DNA of 64,000 nt from Acidimangrovimonas sediminis (GCF_002871005.1 NZ_PHSN01000008.1:62001-126000); one strand, 5' to 3'. Counted from the stretch's first letter, positions 22,171 to 30,959 are shown. The notes: generated by a model from the letters alone, not told the origin. Translations and numbers: made by a program.

Positions 22171-23147
22171 GTCCGGTCTTTGCCGTCAGGGGGCGGAGGG
22201 GCGGAAGCGGCGGCCGGGGGCGCAGTTTCGGGCCGCGTCTCGGGCCCTGACTCGGGCCGTCGCCGGAAGCTCCACCACAGGAAGCCGAGGCCGATCAGGA
22301 TCATCGGCAGCGACAGCACCTGCCCCATGGAGAACCCGCCCAGGCCGTGGCCGAACCGGATCACGTTGCCCATCGGGTCGGAGGGGGTCATGAACTCGGG
22401 GTCGGCCTGGCGGAAGAACTCCACCGTGAAGCGGGCAAGGCCGTAGCCGATCAGGAATACCCCGAGCACCCGCCCGGTGCGCTTCAGTGCGCCGGTGCGC
22501 CAGGCGAGATAGAGCAGGAGAGAGCCGAGCAGGATCCCCTCCATCCCCGCCTCGTAGAGTTGCGAGGGGTGGCGGGTGCAGACGCCGACCCAGCCCGGGC
22601 CGCAATTCGACGCCTCCGGCCCGGGGAAGGCCACGGCCCAGGGCACGTGGCTGGGCAGGCCCCAGAGCTCATCGTTGATGAAGTTCGCGATGCGGCCGAA
22701 CATCAGCCCCGGTGGGGTGGCCACGGCCATGGCATCGGCGACCTGGAAGAACGGGATGCCCTGCCGCCAGGTGTAGATGAGCCCGGCGATCATGACGCCG
22801 AGGAAACCTCCGTGGAACGACATGCCGCCGTTCCAGACCTGCGGGATTTCCCACGGGTGGGAAAAGTAATAGGCGGGTTCGTAGAACAGCACGAAGCCGA
22901 TCCGCCCGCCCAGAACCACGCCGAGGATGACCCAGGTCAGCAGGTCCTCGACCTGCCGGGGGGACATGGGGGCGGTGCCGCCGGGCCACAGATGCGCGCG
23001 CTTCACCAGCGCCACGACGATGCGCCAGCCGGTGATGAGGCCGACGATATAGGCCACCGCGTACCAGCGCAGCGAGAAGGTCGCGCCGAAGAGGTGGAGG
23101 GTGAAGATGTCGGGGGAGATATCTGGGAAGGGGATGTAATGCTGCAT
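22167..23147 (-). CDS. lgt: Prolipoprotein diacylglyceryl transferase
   Basis: 326-residue integral inner-membrane enzyme that adds diacylglycerol to the lipobox cysteine of prolipoproteins, the first step of lipoprotein maturation. About seven hydrophobic segments are visible. The Lgt signature [13 protein letters not shown] and the HGGFLG motif (conserved histidine) are present. GGAGGTGCC precedes ATG 23147. The C-terminus carries an Arg/Pro/Ala-rich cytoplasmic tail. First gene of the lgt-midA-pgeF operon. Confidence 0.97.
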   Translation of the reverse strand: MQHYIPFPDISPDIFTLHLFGATFSLRWYAVAYIVGLITGWRIVVALVKRAHLWPGGTAPMSPRQVEDLLTWVILGVVLGGRIGFVLFYEPAYYFSHPWEIPQVWNGGMSFHGGFLGVMIAGLIYTWRQGIPFFQVADAMAVATPPGLMFGRIANFINDELWGLPSHVPWAVAFPGPEASNCGPGWVGVCTRHPSQLYEAGMEGILLGSLLLYLAWRTGALKRTGRVLGVFLIGYGLARFTVEFFRQADPEFMTPSDPMGNVIRFGHGLGGFSMGQVLSLPMILIGLGFLWWSFRRRPESGPETRPETAPPAAASAPPPPDGKDRT

Positions 23148-23253
23148 GGCACCTCCGTCGGGGCTTGGTTGTCCCGGATTGCGGGGTGAAGTCAACCTTG
23201 AGATTCCGGCGCGTGGGGGCCATATGGAAGGTCACGTTATCCGGAGGCGCGCC

Positions 23254-23502
23254 ATGCAGACCCGCAACAAGATTCTCGACGATTTTTCGCAGCTGATGAC
23301 GAACGCCATGGGTGTGGCCCAGGGCGCTAAGACCGAGGCCGAGACCGCGATGAAGGGGCTGGTCGACCGCTGGCTTGCCGATCGCGATTTCGTCACCCGC
23401 GAGGAATTCGACGCAGTTCGCGCCATGGCCCAGAAGGCGCGCGAGGAAAACATGGCGCTGAAGGCGCGCCTAGACGCGCTGGAAGCGGCGCAGAAGGGCT
23501 GA
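23254..23502 (+). CDS. UbiK/BMFP family accessory protein
   Basis: 82 residues. The N-terminus MQTRNKILDDFSQLMTNAMG is the BMFP start, the middle is a short amphipathic linker and the C-terminus (EEFDAVRAMAQKAREENMALKARL) a trimerising coiled coil. UbiK in enterobacteria assists ubiquinone synthesis with UbiJ; in alphaproteobacteria the gene regularly lies divergent from lgt, as here. CCGGAGG precedes ATG 23254. Confidence 0.9.
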   Translation: MQTRNKILDDFSQLMTNAMGVAQGAKTEAETAMKGLVDRWLADRDFVTREEFDAVRAMAQKAREENMALKARLDALEAAQKG

Positions 23503-23588
23503 AACCCGGGCCCGGGCGGCGGCGCCCTCCGGTCGTCAGGCCTGATCCAGCGGAGCGCGCCCCGGGTGCGCGCAAGGCTTTGGTTTCG

Positions 23589-23627
23589 GGGGGCTGCCCC
23601 CGTCGGAGTATTTCTGCCAGGATGAAG
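23589..23627 (+). repeat. Hairpin plus short dispersed repeat, copy 3 (divergent)
   Basis: A G5/C5 hairpin (23589-23601) followed by GGAGTATTTCTGCCAG and GATGAAG (23605-23627). The last part resembles the repeats at 3719 and 27947. This hairpin-plus-GTATTT layout is common between genes in Rhodobacteraceae (my recollection). Confidence 0.55.
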
Positions 23628-23694
23628 TCGGATCGGGGCCTGACCGGGGCTGACCGGGCTGGGCCGTTTTCGCAGGGTGGCCCGGCCGGCGGTG

Positions 23695-24435
23695 TCAGGC
23701 CACGGGGTGCACCACCGGGCGGTCGGCGAGGGCCATTTCCGCCCAGATCGGCAGGTGGTCCGAGGCGCGGGTGGCCTCTCCATGGTCGGTGAGACCCGTG
23801 GGGCCGGCCTGCCAGCCGCGGTCATGCGCGATGCGGTCGAGCGGGGCGAGGCGAAAGCGGGCGTGGTAGCTGGGCCCGGGGGCGAGCACCCGGAAGTCGG
23901 GCCCGAGCGGCGGAAAGCTGGCGCGCGGCGACCATTCGTTGAAATCGCCGAGAATCAGCGTGGGCAGGTTCGGCTGGCGCGCGATCCAGTCCGAGATTGC
24001 GCCCAGCTGGCGCAGCCGGTCGTTGCCCAGAAGGCCCAGATGCACGCCGATCACCCGCAGCATCCGCCCGTCGCGCCTGAGGTCGGCGGCGACGGCGCCG
24101 CGGGGCTCGAACGAGGGCAGGTCGATGTGATGGACCTCCTCCAGTTCGATCCAGGGCTTCACGAGGATCGCGTTGCCGTGCCACCCGAGGCTGACCTCGT
24201 TGCGGGCCACCGGGAGCGGCTGGTAGGCGGTGTGTTCCACGATCGCCCGGCGCGGCAGTGCCGCGGGGCGGGGGCCGAGGCGGCGGTCGGCCTCCTGCAG
24301 CACGGTGATCTCTGCATCGGTGTCGGCGATCACCCGCAGCACCCGTTCGGGGCTGCGGCGCCGGTCGGTGCCCATGCACTTGCGGATGTTGTACGAGGCG
24401 ATCCTCAGGCGCTCTCCCGGCGCGTCGCGATGCAT
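23695..24435 (-). CDS. Endonuclease/exonuclease/phosphatase family protein
   Basis: 246 residues with the EEP fold. Motifs in order: RIASYNIRKC, VLQEADRR (metal-binding glutamate), GVHLGLLG, LILGDFNEW (GDFN) and the final TRASDHLPIWAE (catalytic SDH). Members include DNA repair nucleases, phosphodiesterases and sphingomyelinases; no signal peptide is present, so a cytoplasmic role is likely. ATG 24435 starts four bases after the selO stop and indicates a shared transcript. Confidence 0.92.
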   Translation of the reverse strand: MHRDAPGERLRIASYNIRKCMGTDRRRSPERVLRVIADTDAEITVLQEADRRLGPRPAALPRRAIVEHTAYQPLPVARNEVSLGWHGNAILVKPWIELEEVHHIDLPSFEPRGAVAADLRRDGRMLRVIGVHLGLLGNDRLRQLGAISDWIARQPNLPTLILGDFNEWSPRASFPPLGPDFRVLAPGPSYHARFRLAPLDRIAHDRGWQAGPTGLTDHGEATRASDHLPIWAEMALADRPVVHPVA

Positions 24436-24439
24436 CGGG

Positions 24440-25873
24440 TCAGGTTCCGCAGAAGGTGCGCAGGACGCGCTGGTCCGGCGCCGGCGCAGCGCGGCAGGGC
24501 GAGGCGGGATCGGCGTCGAAAGGCTGGGCAAGGGCGACATGAAGTGCCTCGAACGGGCCGAGATCGCCGCCTACCGCCGCCTGGATCGCCTCCTCCACCC
24601 GATGGTTGCGGGGGATGATCGCGGGGCTGACCCGGGCGATGGCGGCCTGCGCCTCGGCCAGTGGCCGGCCCTCGCGGGCGAGGCGGTCGTGCCAGGAGGC
24701 TTCCCATGCGTCGTAGGCGGCCGGGTCGGCGAATTCGGCGCGCGCAGTGCCTTCGGCGAGGCCGCGGAAGCTGCGGGTGAAATCGGCCTCCTGGCCTGCC
24801 ATGAGGGTCAGGAACCCGTCGATCAGCTGCGGGTCGTCCTCTTCCGCTGTGGCAAGGCCCAGCTTGGCACGGAACCGCGACAGCCACTCGGTTTGGTAGA
24901 GCGGCTCGAACCGGTAGACCGCCTCTGTCGCGGCCTCGATCGCGGCGTTGGTGTCCGCGCCCATCAGGGGCAGCAGCGCCGAGGCGAATTGCGCAAGGTT
25001 CCACAGCCCGGCGTTGGGCTGGTTCGAATAGGCGTAGCGGCCCTGCTGGTCGATCGAGGAGAACACCGTGTCGGGGTGATAGCCATCCATGAAGGCGCAG
25101 GGGCCGTAGTCGATCGTCTCGCCGCCGACATGGGAATTGTCGGTGTTCATGACGCCGTGGATGAAGCCGAGCGACATCCATTGCGCGATGAGCGCGGCCT
25201 GTGCCGCGACGGCGCGGTCCAGAAGGCCCATCGCGCCCTCGGCCCCGGGATAGTGCCGGGCGATGGCATGGTCGGCGAGAAGGCGCAGCGCCTCGGTATC
25301 CTCGCGCGCGGCGAAATACTGGAAGGTGCCGACGCGGATGTGGGAGGATGCGACGCGGGTCAGCACGGCGCCGGGAAAGGCGCGCTCGCGCTGGATCCGT
25401 TCGCCGGTGGTGACGGCGGCCAGCGCGCGGGTGGTGGGCACGCCGAGCGCGTGCATCGCCTCGGACACGAGGTATTCCCGGATCACGGGGCCGACCCAGG
25501 CACGCCCGTCGCCACGGCGCGAGAACGGGGTGGGGCCCGAGCCCTTGAGCTGGATGTCGCGGCGCCGGCCCTCGCGGTCCACCACCTCGCCCAGCAGGAT
25601 CGCGCGGCCATCGCCGAGCTGCGGCGACCAGCCGCCGAACTGGTGCCCGGCATAGGCCTGCGCGATCGGGTCGGCGCCTTCGGGCAGGGCATTGCCGGCG
25701 AGAACGGCAAGGCCCTCGGGCGCGGTCAGCGCCTGCGGGTCGATCCCCAGTTCCGCCGCGAGCGGGGCATTCACGGCGATCGGGCCGGGCGTGGCCACGG
25801 GCGTGGGGCCCTGGCGCGCATAGAAGCGGTCGGGCAGGCGGGCGTAGGAATTGTCGAACGGGATGTGAAGCAT
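24440..25873 (-). CDS. selO: Protein adenylyltransferase SelO family (YdiU)
   Basis: 477 residues, normal for the family. SelO is a pseudokinase that transfers AMP from ATP to Ser/Thr/Tyr of proteins involved in redox balance. Conserved stretches include [59 protein letters not shown] (with the metal-binding Asn and Asp). The C-terminus ends in FCGT; the family often has a C-terminal CSS-type or selenocysteine motif, here a single cysteine. ATG 25873 fits the family start [11 protein letters not shown]. Two palindromes lie 36-83 bases upstream. Confidence 0.94.
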   Translation of the reverse strand: MLHIPFDNSYARLPDRFYARQGPTPVATPGPIAVNAPLAAELGIDPQALTAPEGLAVLAGNALPEGADPIAQAYAGHQFGGWSPQLGDGRAILLGEVVDREGRRRDIQLKGSGPTPFSRRGDGRAWVGPVIREYLVSEAMHALGVPTTRALAAVTTGERIQRERAFPGAVLTRVASSHIRVGTFQYFAAREDTEALRLLADHAIARHYPGAEGAMGLLDRAVAAQAALIAQWMSLGFIHGVMNTDNSHVGGETIDYGPCAFMDGYHPDTVFSSIDQQGRYAYSNQPNAGLWNLAQFASALLPLMGADTNAAIEAATEAVYRFEPLYQTEWLSRFRAKLGLATAEEDDPQLIDGFLTLMAGQEADFTRSFRGLAEGTARAEFADPAAYDAWEASWHDRLAREGRPLAEAQAAIARVSPAIIPRNHRVEEAIQAAVGGDLGPFEALHVALAQPFDADPASPCRAAPAPDQRVLRTFCGT

Positions 25874-25908
25874 GATATCCCCAAGATAGTCGCTCGGGCG
25901 GGGGGAGG

Positions 25909-25956
25909 AAGAGTTTTGCGCAAAACTCTTGCCAAAATCCTTGAGCAAGGATTTTG
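25909..25956. repeat. Two adjacent palindromes upstream of selO
   Basis: First: perfect palindrome with 11-base arms, AAGAGTTTTGC and GCAAAACTCTT (25909-25930). Second: arms CAAAATCCTTG (25933-25943) and CAAGGATTTTG (25946-25956) around AG. They stand between divergent selO and gdx. Confidence 0.75.
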
Positions 25957-26028
25957 CGGTGCGGGCGGCGAGGGGGGGGGCCATCGACCCCGCCATTGAA
26001 CCGGTGGCCGCGGAGGGTTAGGGTCCCC

Positions 26029-26093
26029 GGGCGCGGGACGGCCCGCGTCCTTCGCATCTTCCCGGGACGGCCCGGCCTCGTTCGGAAAGGGCC
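26029..26093 (+). ncRNA. Guanidine-II (mini-ykkC) riboswitch
   Basis: Two small hairpins, each closed by an ACGG tetraloop. P1: CGCGGG (26032-26037), loop ACGG (26038-26041), CCCGCG (26042-26047), extended by a G-U and two G-C pairs. P2: CCGGG (26062-26066), ACGG (26067-26070), CCCGG (26071-26075). Fourteen bases separate them. Paired hairpins with ACGR loops are the definition of mini-ykkC, shown to bind guanidinium. The GGCCC at 26069-26073 can instead pair with GGGCC at 26089-26093 in the ribosome binding region, a plausible OFF state released when guanidinium stabilises P2. The downstream gene is an SMR exporter of the expected kind. Confidence 0.87.
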
Positions 26094-26098
26094 GTGCC

Positions 26099-26422
26099 AT
26101 GGCCTGGATCACGCTTGCAATCGCCGGGGTGCTGGAGGTCGTCTGGGCCTTCTACCTGAAGAAATCCGCGGGTTTCACCGTTCCCCTGCCCAGCATCATC
26201 GCCGTCGTCACCATGGTGGCGAGCTTCTTCGTCCTCTCGCTTGCCATGCGGTCCCTGCCGCTCGGCACCGCCTATGCGGTCTGGACCGGGATCGGCACGA
26301 TCGGCGCCTTCCTTCTGGGCGTGACCGTGCTGGGCGAGGCGGTGACGCCGCTGCGGCTGGGGGGCGCCGTGCTGATCGTGGCGGGCCTCGTCGTGATGAA
26401 GCTTTCCGAAGGCGGGGCCTGA
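26099..26422 (+). CDS. gdx: Small multidrug resistance family exporter, probable guanidinium exporter Gdx (SugE type)
   Basis: 107 residues with four hydrophobic helices, a dual-topology dimer-forming SMR transporter. The central proton/substrate glutamate is Glu13 (GVLEVVWAF) and GTAYAVWTGIGTIGAFLLG is the SMR signature in the version found in SugE/Gdx proteins. Gdx exports guanidinium in exchange for protons. The guanidine-II riboswitch directly upstream strongly supports this substrate over quaternary ammonium drugs. The ribosome binding site GGAAAGGG lies within reach of the riboswitch. The nucleoside hydrolase gene converges 5 bases downstream. Confidence 0.9.
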   Translation: MAWITLAIAGVLEVVWAFYLKKSAGFTVPLPSIIAVVTMVASFFVLSLAMRSLPLGTAYAVWTGIGTIGAFLLGVTVLGEAVTPLRLGGAVLIVAGLVVMKLSEGGA

Positions 26423-26427
26423 GCCGG

Positions 26428-27366
26428 TCAGAGCCGGGCGATCCGCTCCGTCAGCAGGCGAAAGAAGCCGTCGGCATCCACGTCACCCGCGAAAAAGGCG
26501 TTCGGCGCGCGCCCCGACACGCCCCACCAGTCGGCCACGGTCATGCCCTGGGTGAACGTGCCCTTCGTCTCGATCTCGACGTTGATCTGCCGGCCGGAAA
26601 AGAGCGTGGGCTCGATCAGCCAGGCGATGACGCAGGGGTCGTGCAGGGGCGCGCCGTCGGAGCCGTACTTCTCCTTGTCGAAGCGCTCGAAGAAATCGGT
26701 CCATTCGGCGACCATCCGTCCCGGCTCGGTCCCCATGGCGCGGAAGGCCTCGGTGCGCGGCCCCGTCACCAGCACCTTGTGCGTCACGTCGAGGGACATC
26801 ACCGTGATCGGCGCGCCCGCGCCGAACACGATCTCCGCCGCCTCCGGGTCGACGTAGATGTTGAACTCGGCCGCGGGGGTGATGTTGCCCACCTCGAAAT
26901 AGGCGCCGCCCATCAGCACGATCTCCTGCACGCGCTCCACGATGTCGGGGGCGCGGCGGAAGGCGGTGGCGATGTTGGTCAGCGGCCCGATCGGGCAAAG
27001 GGTGATGGTCCCCGGCGCCTCGGCCCTCAGCGTGTCGATGATGAAATCGACGGCATGGGTGTCTTGCAGGGGCATCGTGGGGTCGGGCAGCTGCGGCCCG
27101 TCGAGGCCGGTCTTGCCATGGACATGCTCCGCAGTGACGAGGCCGCGCGACATGGGCGCGTCGCAGCCGGCGAAGACACGGATGTCGCGCCGCCCGGCCA
27201 GCTCGCACACGATGCGGGCATTGCGCGCGGTCAGCGGCAGCGGCACGTTGCCCGCGACGGCGGTGATGCCCAGCACCTCGACCTCGGGGCTGGCCAGCGC
27301 CAGCAGGATCGCCACGGCGTCGTCCTGGCCGGGATCGGTGTCGATGATGATCTTTCGCGCGCTCAT
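26428..27366 (-). CDS. Inosine-uridine preferring nucleoside hydrolase family protein
   Basis: 312 residues. The metal-binding N-terminal motif DTDPGQDDA (residues 9-17), the substrate motif MGGAY and the C-terminal HDPCVIAWLI are all present. It hydrolyses the N-glycosidic bond of ribonucleosides for salvage. Base preference (purine, pyrimidine or broad) cannot be decided. GGAGG lies before ATG 27366. It is convergent with gdx; the operon partners often seen (ribose or nucleoside transport) are not here. Confidence 0.94.
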   Translation of the reverse strand: MSARKIIIDTDPGQDDAVAILLALASPEVEVLGITAVAGNVPLPLTARNARIVCELAGRRDIRVFAGCDAPMSRGLVTAEHVHGKTGLDGPQLPDPTMPLQDTHAVDFIIDTLRAEAPGTITLCPIGPLTNIATAFRRAPDIVERVQEIVLMGGAYFEVGNITPAAEFNIYVDPEAAEIVFGAGAPITVMSLDVTHKVLVTGPRTEAFRAMGTEPGRMVAEWTDFFERFDKEKYGSDGAPLHDPCVIAWLIEPTLFSGRQINVEIETKGTFTQGMTVADWWGVSGRAPNAFFAGDVDADGFFRLLTERIARL

Positions 27367-27525
27367 GGCCTGCCTCCTGTCTGAACGGCGACAAGACCGG
27401 AGGACGCGGCGATTGTCGAGGGGGCGCCTCGACAGCCGCGCGCCCCGGGTGTAGCCCGGCGCGGACCCCGCAACCAACGAGACCCGCCATGACCCAGGAA
27501 CGAGAGACCATCGTCCCCCCCCTCG

Positions 27526-27891
27526 ATGGCGGCGATCGTGGTGGAAAAGGGCTATGCGCCTGCCGTGCGCGCGGGGAACCTGCTGTTCTGCGCGGGCCAG
27601 GTCGGGCGCGACGACGCGCTCGAGGTGATCGACGACCCCGAGGCGCAGTTCGAGGCCTGCTGGCGGAACCTATCCGACGTCCTCTCCGCAGGCGGCTGCG
27701 GCTTCGGGGACGTGGTCGAGATGACGACCTATCACGTGGGCATGGCAGAGCATATGGACCTGTTCCGCGCCGTGAAGAACCGCCGCTTCCCGCGCGGCAC
27801 CTGCGCCTGGACGCGGATCGGCGTCTCGGAACTGGCCCACCCGGGCCTCCTGGTCGAGATCAAGGTGGTGGCGCTGATCCCGGCCCGCTGA
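27526..27891 (+). CDS. RidA family (YjgF/endoribonuclease L-PSP) protein with disturbed 5' end
   Basis: 121 residues from ATG 27526. The RidA core is intact: YAPAVRAGNLLFCAGQVGRDD, FGDVVEMTTYHVGM and IGVSELAHPGLLVEIKVVALIP. RidA proteins deaminate reactive enamines/imines; this subgroup (WTRIGVSELA) is broader. Homologues have about 12 more residues at the N-terminus (RETIVPPxMAAI). Here such residues are encoded from ATG 27489 but in another frame; a single surplus C in the C8 tract at 27515-27522 separates them. Removing one C gives a continuous normal protein. Either a sequencing error, a true frameshift with rescue by the internal ATG, or slippage. No good ribosome binding site precedes 27526. 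Confidence 0.8.
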   Translation: MAAIVVEKGYAPAVRAGNLLFCAGQVGRDDALEVIDDPEAQFEACWRNLSDVLSAGGCGFGDVVEMTTYHVGMAEHMDLFRAVKNRRFPRGTCAWTRIGVSELAHPGLLVEIKVVALIPAR

Positions 27892-27928
27892 TCCCGGCCC
27901 GCTGACATCGCCCCGCTGACCCCGGCCC
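27873..27928. repeat. Four tandem 14-base units across the RidA stop codon
   Basis: Units at 27873, 27887, 27901 and 27915; the first two are identical (GCTGATCCCGGCCC), the last two diverged. The stop codon of the RidA gene lies at the junction of units 1 and 2. Confidence 0.85.
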
Positions 27929-27946
27929 GTGCGAAAGGCCGCCTGC

Positions 27947-27969
27947 CTTTCATTGTTCCCCAAATACGC
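27947..27969 (-). repeat. Short dispersed intergenic repeat, copy 2
   Basis: Read on the minus strand it runs from GCGTATTTG to CAATGAAAG and differs from the copy at 3719-3741 at one of 23 positions. It sits in the RidA-mazG gap. Confidence 0.7.
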
Positions 27970-28008
27970 AAATCCCGGCACTCGCCACGCAGCGCCCCGT
28001 CCGGGAAA

Positions 28009-28878
28009 TCAGCCCTGCGTCGCCTTCTCCGCCGCCTTTGCCGCGTCCCAGAGCGCATCCATCTCGGCCAGGTCGCTGTCTTCGGGCCGCTTGCCACGCT
28101 CCGCTAGCGCCGCCTCGACCGCGCCGAAGCGGCGGGTGAACTTGGCATTGGCGGCGCGCAGCGCCTGCTCGGGGTCGATCTTCAGGTGGCGGGCAAGGTT
28201 CGCCACGACGAACATCAGGTCGCCGAATTCCTCGAACACCTCGGCCTCGGTCATCTCGGCGCGGGCCTCGACCAGCTCGCGCGCCTCCTCGGCGATCTTG
28301 TCGATCACCTCGTCGGTCGAGGGCCAGTCGAAGCCCACCCGCGCCGCGCGGTTCTGAAGTTTCACGGCGCGCGTCAGCCCCGGCAGCCCTGCCGCCACCC
28401 CGTCCAGCGCGCCGCGCTCGGCCTTGCCCGCGCGTTCGGCGGCCTTGATCTTTTCCCAATCCGCGGTCTGCTGCTCGGCCGACTTGTCGCGGCTCTCGTC
28501 GCCGAAGACATGGGGGTGACGCGAGACCATCTTGTCGCTGACCCCGCGCACCACGTCGGCGAAGTCGAAATGCCCCGCCTCGGCCGCCATCTGCGCATGA
28601 TAGACCGACTGGAACAGCAGGTCCCCCAGCTCGCCCTGCAGCTCGCCCCAGGCGGCGCGGTCGATCGCGTCGGCGACCTCATAGGCCTCCTCGATCGTGT
28701 AGGGCGCGATGGTGGCAAAGTCCTGCTCCAGGTCCCAGGGGCAGCCGCCCTCGGGGTCGCGCAGGCGGCGCATGATCTCGACCAGCCGGTCGATGCCGCC
28801 CTCCGGATCGTGCACCAGCCGCTCGGACGCGGCGCGGTCCCTGCCGGTTGAAGGCGGGGTGGATGCGGGATCGGACAT
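28009..28878 (-). CDS. mazG: Nucleoside triphosphate pyrophosphohydrolase MazG
   Basis: 289 residues, two tandem MazG domains. The first has the standard CPWDLEQDFATIAPYTIEEAYEVADAI and the ELGDLLFQSVYHA metal-binding helix; the second EEFGDLMFVVANLARHL. MazG hydrolyses NTPs (including aberrant or excess ones) to monophosphates and pyrophosphate and moderates stress signalling. GGAGG precedes ATG 28878, which is a better start than upstream in-frame ATGs because the latter lie in the next gene's leader. Divergent from the M20 hydrolase gene. Confidence 0.95.
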   Translation of the reverse strand: MSDPASTPPSTGRDRAASERLVHDPEGGIDRLVEIMRRLRDPEGGCPWDLEQDFATIAPYTIEEAYEVADAIDRAAWGELQGELGDLLFQSVYHAQMAAEAGHFDFADVVRGVSDKMVSRHPHVFGDESRDKSAEQQTADWEKIKAAERAGKAERGALDGVAAGLPGLTRAVKLQNRAARVGFDWPSTDEVIDKIAEEARELVEARAEMTEAEVFEEFGDLMFVVANLARHLKIDPEQALRAANAKFTRRFGAVEAALAERGKRPEDSDLAEMDALWDAAKAAEKATQG

Positions 28879-28939
28879 TGCAGCCTCCGGCGATTTGCGC
28901 TTGGGTCCGGTTAACCTCACGACAGCCGGAGAGTCCACC

Positions 28940-30094
28940 ATGCCCGTCCTCAACTCGATCGCCGATGCCGAAGCCCAGATGGCGGGCTGGCGCCAGCATA
29001 TCCACCAGAACCCCGAGATCGGCCTCGACTGCGTCAAGACCGCGGCCTTCGTGGCGGAGCGGCTGCGCGAGATCGGCGTGGACGAGATCCACGAGGGCAT
29101 CGGCCGCACCGGGATCGTCGCGCTGATCAAGGGGCGCGCGGCCGGGCCGACGCTGGGTCTGCGGGCCGACATGGACGCCTTGCCGATGCCCGAGACGACC
29201 GGCGCGCCCTATGCCTCGCAGGTGCCGGGTGCGATGCATGCCTGCGGCCACGACGGCCACACGACGATGCTGATGGGCGCCGCGAAGTATCTGGCGGAAA
29301 CGCGGAACTTCGCCGGCACGGTCGCGCTGATCTTCCAGCCCGCGGAAGAGACGGGCGAAGGTGCCAAGGCGATGCTGGCCGAGGGGATCATGGACCGCTT
29401 CGGGGTGGAACGGGTCTTTGCCATCCACACTTCGGCGGGCGAGGATCTGGGCGTCTTCACCACCCGGCCCGGGCCGTTCATGGCTTCGGTGGGGGATTTC
29501 AACATCCACATCACCGGACGCGGCGGCCACGCGGCCTATCCGCACAAAAGCTCCGACCCGGTGGCGGCGATGCTGGTGATGGCCAATGCGCTGCAGACCA
29601 TCGTGTCGCGCAATGCCGATGCGACGGACGAGGTGGTGCTGTCCATCACCCAGGTGAACGCCGGCTCCGCCTTCAACGTGATCCCGGCCGAGGCACGGAT
29701 CGGCGGCACGATCCGCTGCTTCTCGGTCGAGGCGCGCGACATGGTCCGCCGCCGGATGAAGGAGATCTGCGAGGGCGTTGCCGCCGCAATGGGGGTTTCC
29801 GTGACGATCTCGTCCAAGATCGACCTCGATCCCACCGTGAACCACGAGGCCGAGACGGCCCTGGCCGCCGAGGTCGCGGCCGAGATCTCGGGGGTCGAGA
29901 TCCTCGGCCATCCGCATATGGGCGGCGAGGATTTCGGCGCCATGCTCGGTACCAGGCCCGGCGCCTTCCTGTTCCTTGGCCAGGGCAAGGGTCCGCTGGT
30001 GCACGAGACCGATTTCGACTTCAACGACAAGGCGGCCCCGATCGGCGCGAGCTTCCTCGCCCGTCTCGTGGAAAGGGCCCTGCCGATGGGGTAG
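28940..30094 (+). CDS. M20 family amidohydrolase / aminoacylase
   Basis: 384 residues of the M20D (HipO/AbgB) family. Metal-binding motifs: LRADMDALPMPE, MHACGHDGHTTMLMGAA, FQPAEETGEGA (catalytic glutamates) and the C-terminal MGGEDFG. The dimerisation domain begins near FNIHITGRGGHAAYPH. It hydrolyses an amide such as N-acyl- or N-benzoyl-amino acids; the exact substrate is not decided. CGGAGAG precedes ATG 28940. It stands alone between mazG (divergent) and ygfZ. Confidence 0.94.
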   Translation: MPVLNSIADAEAQMAGWRQHIHQNPEIGLDCVKTAAFVAERLREIGVDEIHEGIGRTGIVALIKGRAAGPTLGLRADMDALPMPETTGAPYASQVPGAMHACGHDGHTTMLMGAAKYLAETRNFAGTVALIFQPAEETGEGAKAMLAEGIMDRFGVERVFAIHTSAGEDLGVFTTRPGPFMASVGDFNIHITGRGGHAAYPHKSSDPVAAMLVMANALQTIVSRNADATDEVVLSITQVNAGSAFNVIPAEARIGGTIRCFSVEARDMVRRRMKEICEGVAAAMGVSVTISSKIDLDPTVNHEAETALAAEVAAEISGVEILGHPHMGGEDFGAMLGTRPGAFLFLGQGKGPLVHETDFDFNDKAAPIGASFLARLVERALPMG

Positions 30095-30203
30095 GGCCCG
30101 GGCGGACGCCGCGGCAGGTCATGAGGGGGCCAGAAGGTGCGGCCCCTTTCATGGCGCCCGGCGGATGCTATATCCCGGGGGCAATCCCTGGAAAGGAGTT
30201 CCC

Positions 30204-30959
30204 ATGCCCGGCGAACGCACCCCCGACCGTCGCATCCTGCGCCTCACCGGCCCGGACACGCGCGATTTCCTGCAAGGCCTCGTCTCGAACGATGTCGGGC
30301 GGCTGAAGGACGGGCTGGTCTATGCCGCGCTGCTGACGCCGCAGGGCAAGTATCTTGCCGATTTCTTCCTGGTTCCCGAGGCGGACGGCGAAAGCGTGCT
30401 GCTCGACGTAAAGGCGGCGCTGGCGGACGGGCTCATCAAGCGGCTGAACATGTATCGGCTGCGCGCCAAGGTGCAGATCGCCGAAGCCGACATGGCCGTC
30501 GTGCGCGGTCTCGGCCCGGTGCCCGAGGGCGCCTTTGCCGATCCGCGCGACCCGGGCCTCGGCTGGCGCGGCTACGGCCTGTCGGCGGGCGAGGGCGAGA
30601 CCGACTGGGACGCGCTTCGCGTCGCGCGCTGCATCCCCGAAAGCGGGATCGAGCTGGTGCCGGAGGAGACGCTGTTGCTCGAGGCGGGGTTCGAACGCCT
30701 GAACGGCGTCGACTTCCGCAAGGGCTGCTACGTCGGCCAGGAGGTGACCGCGCGGATGAAGCACAAGACCGAACTGCGCAAGGGCCTGCGCACCGTCACC
30801 GTCGAGGGGGCGGCCCCTGTGGGCACCCAGCTGATGACCGAGGGCGGCAAGACCGCCGGCACGCTCTATACCCAGTCGGGCGGCCGCGCGATCGCCTTCC
30901 TGCGGCTCGACCGGGCGGAGGGCGTGCTGCACGCGGGTGCGGCGACCGTCACCGCCTGA
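30204..30959 (+). CDS. ygfZ: Folate-dependent Fe-S cluster protein YgfZ (GcvT-like)
   Basis: 251 residues. The family signature K-G-C-Y-V-G-Q-E near residues 174-181 contains the essential cysteine. N-terminal TGPDTRDFLQGLVSND and LLTPQGKYLADFFL are typical. YgfZ (IBA57 homologue) uses tetrahydrofolate to help assemble or repair iron-sulfur clusters in enzymes such as MiaB. AAAGGAG precedes ATG 30204. No Fe-S genes are adjacent. Confidence 0.94.
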   Translation: MPGERTPDRRILRLTGPDTRDFLQGLVSNDVGRLKDGLVYAALLTPQGKYLADFFLVPEADGESVLLDVKAALADGLIKRLNMYRLRAKVQIAEADMAVVRGLGPVPEGAFADPRDPGLGWRGYGLSAGEGETDWDALRVARCIPESGIELVPEETLLLEAGFERLNGVDFRKGCYVGQEVTARMKHKTELRKGLRTVTVEGAAPVGTQLMTEGGKTAGTLYTQSGGRAIAFLRLDRAEGVLHAGAATVTA

